Of a stretch of DNA of 64,000 nucleotides, positions 60,119 through 64,000 are shown one piece after another (the stretch's first letter is position 1; the number at the start of each line of letters is the position of its first letter). The DNA is from Candidatus Aminicenantota bacterium (GTDB taxonomy: Bacteria > Acidobacteriota > Aminicenantia > UBA2199). The stretch lies in the NCBI GenBank assembly GCA_026393835.1, contig JAPKZK010000136.1, positions 1 through 64,000 on the forward strand. Direction: 5' to 3'. The notes beneath the pieces were generated by a model, which saw nothing but the letters and a program-made list of their open reading frames with translations, was not told where the DNA came from and made no database searches. Made by a program: the position numbers and the translations under genes.

Positions 60119-61211
60119 AGTAATTCAAATACCATTCCACGAATTTTGCGATCCCTGCTTCGATGGATGTTGTAGGCTGAAACCCCGTATATTCCAGCAG
60201 GTCTGTTGTGTCCGCGGAAGTTTCTTTCATATCGCCTTGCTGCAGCGGCAGTAATTTTTTCTCTACCTTTTTCCCCAGGTTTTTCTCGATTAACTCGATA
60301 AAATACAGTAAATCTACGGGCTGCCGGCTGCCGATGTTAAAGAGACGGTAAGGGGCGCGCGAAGTGCCCGGGTCCGGGTTTCGCCCGTCCCACATGGGGT
60401 TGCCTTCGGGGACTTTTAGCATGATGTTGTAAACGCCGGTCACGATGTCGTCGATAAAGGTGAAATCCCGTTTCATATCGCCGTAGTTAAACACTTCGAC
60501 GGCGTCGCCGGCGAGGATTTTGCGGGTAAACAGGAAATAGGACATATCCGGGCGTCCCCAGGGGCCGTAAACGGTAAAGAACCGTAACCCGGTGGTGGGC
60601 ACGCCGTAGAGGTGGGAATACGTATGGGCCATCAGTTCGTTTGCTTTTTTAGTGGCCGCGTAAAGGGATACCGGGTGGTCTACGTTGTGATGAACGGAAA
60701 AGGGCATGGTTTCATTGGAGCCGTATACGGATGAGGAGGAAGAGTAGACCAGGTGTTTGATACATTGGCAGTTATGGCGGCAGGTTTCCAGGATGTTGAT
60801 GAAGGCGATGATATTGCTGTCGATGTAGGCGTGGGGGTTTTCCACCGAATAGCGCACGCCGGTTTGGGCGGCCAGGTGTACGACGTAATCCGGCTGCTCT
60901 GTCGCGACTATTTTTTCCAGGGCTTCCCTGTCCGTTAAATCCCGCGGGAAGAAGACCAACCGACCGGTTGCCGGTCTCTCCAGGGATATCGGTTCCTTGC
61001 GTGCGACCTGTCCCAGTTGTGCATCGGAGAAACCCAGTTCCTTAATGCGGGACAGTTTCAGGTTTACGTCGTAATAGGGGTTCAGGTTATCGATGCCGAT
61101 GACGTGGTAGCCCAGGGAGATTAATTTCCGGGTAAAATGGAACCCGATAAAGCCGGCGGTCCCGGTGACCAGGACTTTAAGTTTTGTTTTAGCATCGTTA
61201 TTTATCGTCAT
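60102..61211 (-). CDS. UDP-glucuronate 4-epimerase
   Basis: 369 residues from the ATG at 61211; a longer frame to 61256 lacks family support. VLVTGTAGFIGFHFTRKLIS, then IDNLNPYYDVNLKLSRI, VVHLAAQTGVRYSVENPHAY, YSSSSSVYGSN and the YAATKKANE active site, RFFTVYGPWGRPDM. Each is standard for UDP-GlcA 4-epimerases, which yield UDP-galacturonate. With the UDP-glucose dehydrogenase this gives a complete UDP-Glc to UDP-GalA route for surface polysaccharide. Confidence 0.92.
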   Translation of the reverse strand: MTINNDAKTKLKVLVTGTAGFIGFHFTRKLISLGYHVIGIDNLNPYYDVNLKLSRIKELGFSDAQLGQVARKEPISLERPATGRLVFFPRDLTDREALEKIVATEQPDYVVHLAAQTGVRYSVENPHAYIDSNIIAFINILETCRHNCQCIKHLVYSSSSSVYGSNETMPFSVHHNVDHPVSLYAATKKANELMAHTYSHLYGVPTTGLRFFTVYGPWGRPDMSYFLFTRKILAGDAVEVFNYGDMKRDFTFIDDIVTGVYNIMLKVPEGNPMWDGRNPDPGTSRAPYRLFNIGSRQPVDLLYFIELIEKNLGKKVEKKLLPLQQGDMKETSADTTDLLEYTGFQPTTSIEAGIAKFVEWYLNYYGIKR

Positions 61212-61331
61212 AAGGAGTGTATTGTAACACAACCGAAGCAAGGGCGCAATGTGCAATGTGCAATGTGCAATGTTTCTTCTTTTCAGATTGGCGCTATTGA
61301 TTATTGGGGAGAACTGTAGTATAATAAATTC

Positions 61332-61694
61332 ATGAAACCATATTACATATTATTCTTGTCGTGGCTGTTTCCCGGTATGGGACATATTGTTCAGAAGAAG
61401 TATCTGAAGGGTGTTGTTTTCCTGGTAGGGATAATGTTGCTCTTGCTTTTTGGCCTTATCATGCAGGGTAAATTTTACGATACCGGTCAATTTCACCCGT
61501 TACTGCTGCTCGGGTTCCTGGGCGACCTGGGCAGTGGGGTGTTCTATTTTATCATCAAGTTCCTGGGCCTGGGAAAAGGAAATATCGAAGCGGTTACTTT
61601 TCAATACGGCACCACCTACCTGGTGGTGGCAGGTTTTATGAATTACCTGGTGGCATTGAATGCCTTCGATATAGCTAAAGGAAGGCGAAAATGA
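61332..61694 (+). CDS. Small membrane protein, DUF6677-like
   Basis: A 120-residue protein: YYILFLSWLFPGMGHIVQKK, then YLKGVVFLVGIMLLLLFGLI, FLGDLGSGVFYFIIK and YLVVAGFMNYLVALNAFDIA. There are three or four hydrophobic helices. The pattern LxWLxPGxGHxxQ(R/K)KxxKG(x)xF resembles TM2-type and DUF6677 membrane proteins. Function is unknown. The stop overlaps the next gene's ATG. Confidence 0.7.
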   Translation: MKPYYILFLSWLFPGMGHIVQKKYLKGVVFLVGIMLLLLFGLIMQGKFYDTGQFHPLLLLGFLGDLGSGVFYFIIKFLGLGKGNIEAVTFQYGTTYLVVAGFMNYLVALNAFDIAKGRRK

Positions 61695-61864
61695 TCTTTA
61701 AAAGTCACTTCATTTCAATGATAATTTTTGCGGTTATCGTGTCCACCCTGCTGGCGTTTATCCGCTATGATGAAAAAAAGGATATTCTAAAATACGGGTT
61801 AAAACTGTTCATTTATATGACCTGTGGAGTTATCGTCGTCAGCTACCTGATGCGGTATTTATAA
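61691..61864 (+). CDS. Small two-helix membrane protein (57 aa)
   Basis: It starts with ATGA overlap on the previous gene. Two hydrophobic helices (FISMIIFAVIVSTLLAFI and LFIYMTCGVIVVSYLM) flank a charged turn (RYDEKKDILKYG). The tight coupling and conserved-looking hydrophobicity suggest a real gene and a complex with the DUF6677-like protein. Confidence 0.65.
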   Translation: MIFKSHFISMIIFAVIVSTLLAFIRYDEKKDILKYGLKLFIYMTCGVIVVSYLMRYL

Positions 61865-61910
61865 AAGATAAACAAGCCCACGAATTACACGAAGCCGGAT
61901 TAAAAGGAGT

Positions 61911-62000
61911 AAATGTCAATTTTTATAAAGATTGACATTTTTAAAACCTCTCTAATCAAGCGTTTCAAAAAAAAGATGTCAATTATTATAAACATTGAAC
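61911..62000 (+). promoter_or_regulatory. Two similar operator-like inverted repeats before the lipoprotein gene
   Basis: Site A: AAATGTCAAT-N10-ATTGACATTT (61911-61940), perfect. Site B: ATGTCAAT-N10-ATTGAAC (61976-62000), with the same left half and the same TWTTATAAA centre but a degenerate right half. They are 65 bp apart, and the lipoprotein starts at 62062. Confidence 0.6.
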
Positions 62001-62061
62001 AAAAAACCGGGGATTATACTATCTTAGAAATGAAAACCATTTCCAGGGAGGTAATAGGAAA

Positions 62062-62583
62062 ATGAAAACCAAGAAATTAACGCTTTTTCGAGTTGCGCAG
62101 ATCTGTTTGATTGGAGGATTAACGTTAGTTCTGAGTAGTTGCGGCGGCGAAAAGAAAGTTGGCTGCCTGGACACAGGCGGGATTACTCCCGACTTCTCAA
62201 GCTTACCCCCCGGACCGCTGGCCATGTTCACGGTTGACAACGTGGACGGCATTCGCCTTTATCGCCTGGTTAAACGCGAAGGCGCTTCGCTCTGGTGCAT
62301 TGACGGCGAAGAGCTTCCCCCGGGCAGCGGGAACCGGAAAGATGCGGCAGTCATGTTATTGTTCCATAAATTACCCTGTAAAGTCTCGGTGATTACCGCT
62401 GAAGTTCACGGACACGGTCATGTCGCCCGTATGGTCGCGGCCCAACCGGATGGAACAACCCAAACGGCCATATGCCCCGGTGATAAACGGGTGTTGACGC
62501 TTCATGCCGAGGCCGATAACCATTTTATCTATGCAATACTTTCAGGACAGGAAGCGGAATGGCTTAAATTCCGGTTGGAATAA
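62062..62583 (+). CDS. Unknown lipoprotein
   Basis: A 173-residue protein behind AGGGAGGTAATAGG. The signal (LFRVAQICLIGGLTLVLSSC) ends in the lipobox LSSC with Cys ~27, so the mature protein is lipid-anchored. The mature part has two further cysteines (VGCLDTGG, AICPGD) and the run EVHGHGHVARMV, which might bind metal. I do not recognise the family. Two inverted repeats upstream suggest regulated expression. Confidence 0.75.
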   Translation: MKTKKLTLFRVAQICLIGGLTLVLSSCGGEKKVGCLDTGGITPDFSSLPPGPLAMFTVDNVDGIRLYRLVKREGASLWCIDGEELPPGSGNRKDAAVMLLFHKLPCKVSVITAEVHGHGHVARMVAAQPDGTTQTAICPGDKRVLTLHAEADNHFIYAILSGQEAEWLKFRLE

Positions 62584-62640
62584 GATATGGAGGTATGAAA
62601 GAAATTTTGCATAAAAAACGAAAATATGATAAACTAAAAT

Positions 62641-64000
62641 ATGGTAAACAAAAAAGTATCCAATCGCTTTATATTTTTTCTCTTATTTGCCGTATCGGGC
62701 TTCTCGGGACTTATCTATGAATCCATATGGTCCCATTATTTGAAGCTGTTCCTGGGGCACGCCGCTTACGCCCAGACCCTGGTGTTGATTATTTATATGG
62801 GCGGTATGGCGTTGGGCGCGTGGCTGGTGGCAAAGTATACCCCCAAAATTCGCAATTTGCTGCGGGGCTATGCCTATATCGAGGGTGCTATCGGCCTGCT
62901 GGCCGTCCTGTTCCACCCCCTGTTTGTCAATACCATGGACCTGACCTACTTTTCCCTGATCCCACAGGCCGGCTCCATGCTGACGGCCAACATCATCCGT
63001 TGGGGATTTGCCGCGCTGCTGATCCTACCCCAGTCGGTGCTGCTGGGCGCTACTTTCCCCCTCATGAGCGGCGGCGTCATTCGTCGTTTCCCGGCTAAAC
63101 CCGGCCAGTCCCTGGCCATGCTCTATTTTACCAACAGCCTGGGCGCCGCCGTCGGCGTCCTGGTGAGCGGGTTCCTGTTGATCGAAACCGTGGGCTTGCC
63201 CGGCACGATCCTCACCGCCGGGATCATTAATATCATCCTGGCCGCCGTGGTTTTTGTTTTGAGCCGGGAAAAGCAACTCCCAACAAGAGAGGTAAAAGAG
63301 GCAAAAGCAGCAAAAGAAGTAAAAGCAGCAAAAGAAGCAAAAATAGGGGAGAAAGAAATATTATCTCGCCGGCTGGTTCTCGGTTTTATGCTGACGGCCG
63401 CTTTCACCGGGACGGCCTCATTCATGTACGAAATCGGTTGGATACGAATGCTCAGCCTGGTGCTGGGCAGCTCTACCCATGCGTTCGAATTGATGCTCAG
63501 CGCGTTTATCCTGGGCCTTGCCATCGGCGGATACTGGGTCAGCCGGAACATCGACCGCCTGGAAAACCCCATGCGCCGACTGGGATATATCCAATTGACC
63601 ATGGGTGCACTGGCGTGCTTGACCCTGCTCTCCTACGGTCAAACCTTTCATTTAATGGCTTACGCCGTTAACAATTTTCCCAAAACCGACCAGGGGTATT
63701 TTCTATTTAACCTTATCAGTCACGGCACAGCCATGCTGATTATGATTCCCGCCACCATTTGCGCCGGGATGACCCTACCGTTAATCACTTATTACCTGAT
63801 TTCCAGGGGTTACGGCGAAGGCGCCATCGGTAAAATATATGCCGCCAATACCATTGGTTCCATCCTGGGAGTTATTATCGGTGTTCATTTTATCATGCCC
63901 CTGTTGGGAGTAAAAAACGTCGTTGCCATCGGTGCCGGCGTCGATATCCTGGTGGGCGCGGCGCTGCTGTGGTATGTACAGGAGACGGCGCCCCAGGCTT
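62641..64000 (+). CDS. Spermidine-synthase-like protein with N-terminal membrane domain (right-truncated)
   Basis: The frame starts at ATG 62641 and is still open at the window end (453 codons). The N-terminus FLLFAVSGFSGLIYESIWSH, then QTLVLIIYMGGMALGAWLVA and LLGATFPLMSGGVI, is the MFS-like membrane half found fused to spermidine synthase (SpeE) domains. A second similar block follows a charged linker (TASFMYEIGWIRMLSLVLGS, AGMTLPLITYYL, YAANTIGSILG), so the eight or more helices are an internal duplication. The linker (63285-63350) is an AAAGAAGCA-type repeat. The aminopropyltransferase domain, if present, lies beyond the window. Confidence 0.82.
   Translation, partial: MVNKKVSNRFIFFLLFAVSGFSGLIYESIWSHYLKLFLGHAAYAQTLVLIIYMGGMALGAWLVAKYTPKIRNLLRGYAYIEGAIGLLAVLFHPLFVNTMDLTYFSLIPQAGSMLTANIIRWGFAALLILPQSVLLGATFPLMSGGVIRRFPAKPGQSLAMLYFTNSLGAAVGVLVSGFLLIETVGLPGTILTAGIINIILAAVVFVLSREKQLPTREVKEAKAAKEVKAAKEAKIGEKEILSRRLVLGFMLTAAFTGTASFMYEIGWIRMLSLVLGSSTHAFELMLSAFILGLAIGGYWVSRNIDRLENPMRRLGYIQLTMGALACLTLLSYGQTFHLMAYAVNNFPKTDQGYFLFNLISHGTAMLIMIPATICAGMTLPLITYYLISRGYGEGAIGKIYAANTIGSILGVIIGVHFIMPLLGVKNVVAIGAGVDILVGAALLWYVQETAPQA

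Overview
The window looks like chromosomal DNA of a Gram-negative-type bacterium. Supporting signs are ADP-heptose (LPS core) glycosylation genes, lipoboxes, periplasmic amidase and UDP-sugar genes, with bacterial tRNAs and a tmRNA. The mixture of several Hanks-type Ser/Thr kinases with TPR or Lcl domains, TIR-FGE fusions, AAA-PDDEXK proteins, many toxin-antitoxin (TA) remnants and very repeat-rich spacers resembles Acidobacteriota-related candidate lineages such as Aminicenantes. That assignment is only an inference from style.

Layout. 0-7.4 kb: end of a PDDEXK nuclease protein, a Pit phosphate transporter with its DUF47 partner, a secreted dual-specificity phosphatase and two Ser/Thr kinases, all but the first on the minus strand. 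7.4-16.6 kb: an accessory zone with three damaged or intact TA modules, an AAA ATPase with a palindrome-covered promoter, two paralogous TIR-FGE genes (one split by a -1 shift at a classical slippery heptamer), a small unknown operon and a 21-bp palindromic tandem repeat. 16.6-34.9 kb: mostly housekeeping genes. These are TraB/GumN, AAA-PDDEXK, an Opp/Dpp permease pair, a class V aminotransferase, rpoZ with a long acidic tail, waaF, gmhB, tRNA-Val, tRNA-Asp, ssrA, an amidase, a GerMN protein, murI, a rhomboid protease and a TPR kinase. 35-39.6 kb: a phosphonate pathway (PEP mutase fused to a cytidylyltransferase, phosphonopyruvate decarboxylase, alcohol dehydrogenase) facing a CDP-alcohol phosphatidyltransferase. 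39.7-46.2 kb: an unknown gene behind a 15-copy 20-bp repeat, then a dense run of TA genes (HicAB, DUF4160/DUF2442, YgiT-like, PIN, DUF2283, HigA). Three copies of a promoter plus micro-ORF unit are spread through it. 46.5-53.3 kb: a strikingly AT-rich island with a histidine kinase, a membrane protein, a receiver protein, a methyltransferase, a prenyl diphosphate synthase and an MFS exporter, followed by an IstB remnant and a tyrosine recombinase. 55-57 kb: repeat-packed spacers and a Fic pseudogene. 56.9-61.2 kb: nucleotide-sugar genes for surface polysaccharide. 61.3-64 kb: small membrane and lipoproteins and a spermidine-synthase-like protein running off the end.

How genes may work together. 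The phosphonate genes imply PEP to phosphonopyruvate to phosphonoacetaldehyde to 2-hydroxyethylphosphonate, CMP activation, and transfer by the CDP-alcohol enzyme. The AT-rich island looks like a regulated small-molecule (methylated prenyl) cluster of unknown product. The TIR-FGE C-termini have the pyrimidine-ending codon pattern expected of diversity-generating retroelement (DGR) targets, but no reverse transcriptase or template repeat is in the window. Spacers carry several recurring word families, one two-strand hairpin family with compensatory changes and one 746-bp element bounded by inverted repeats.
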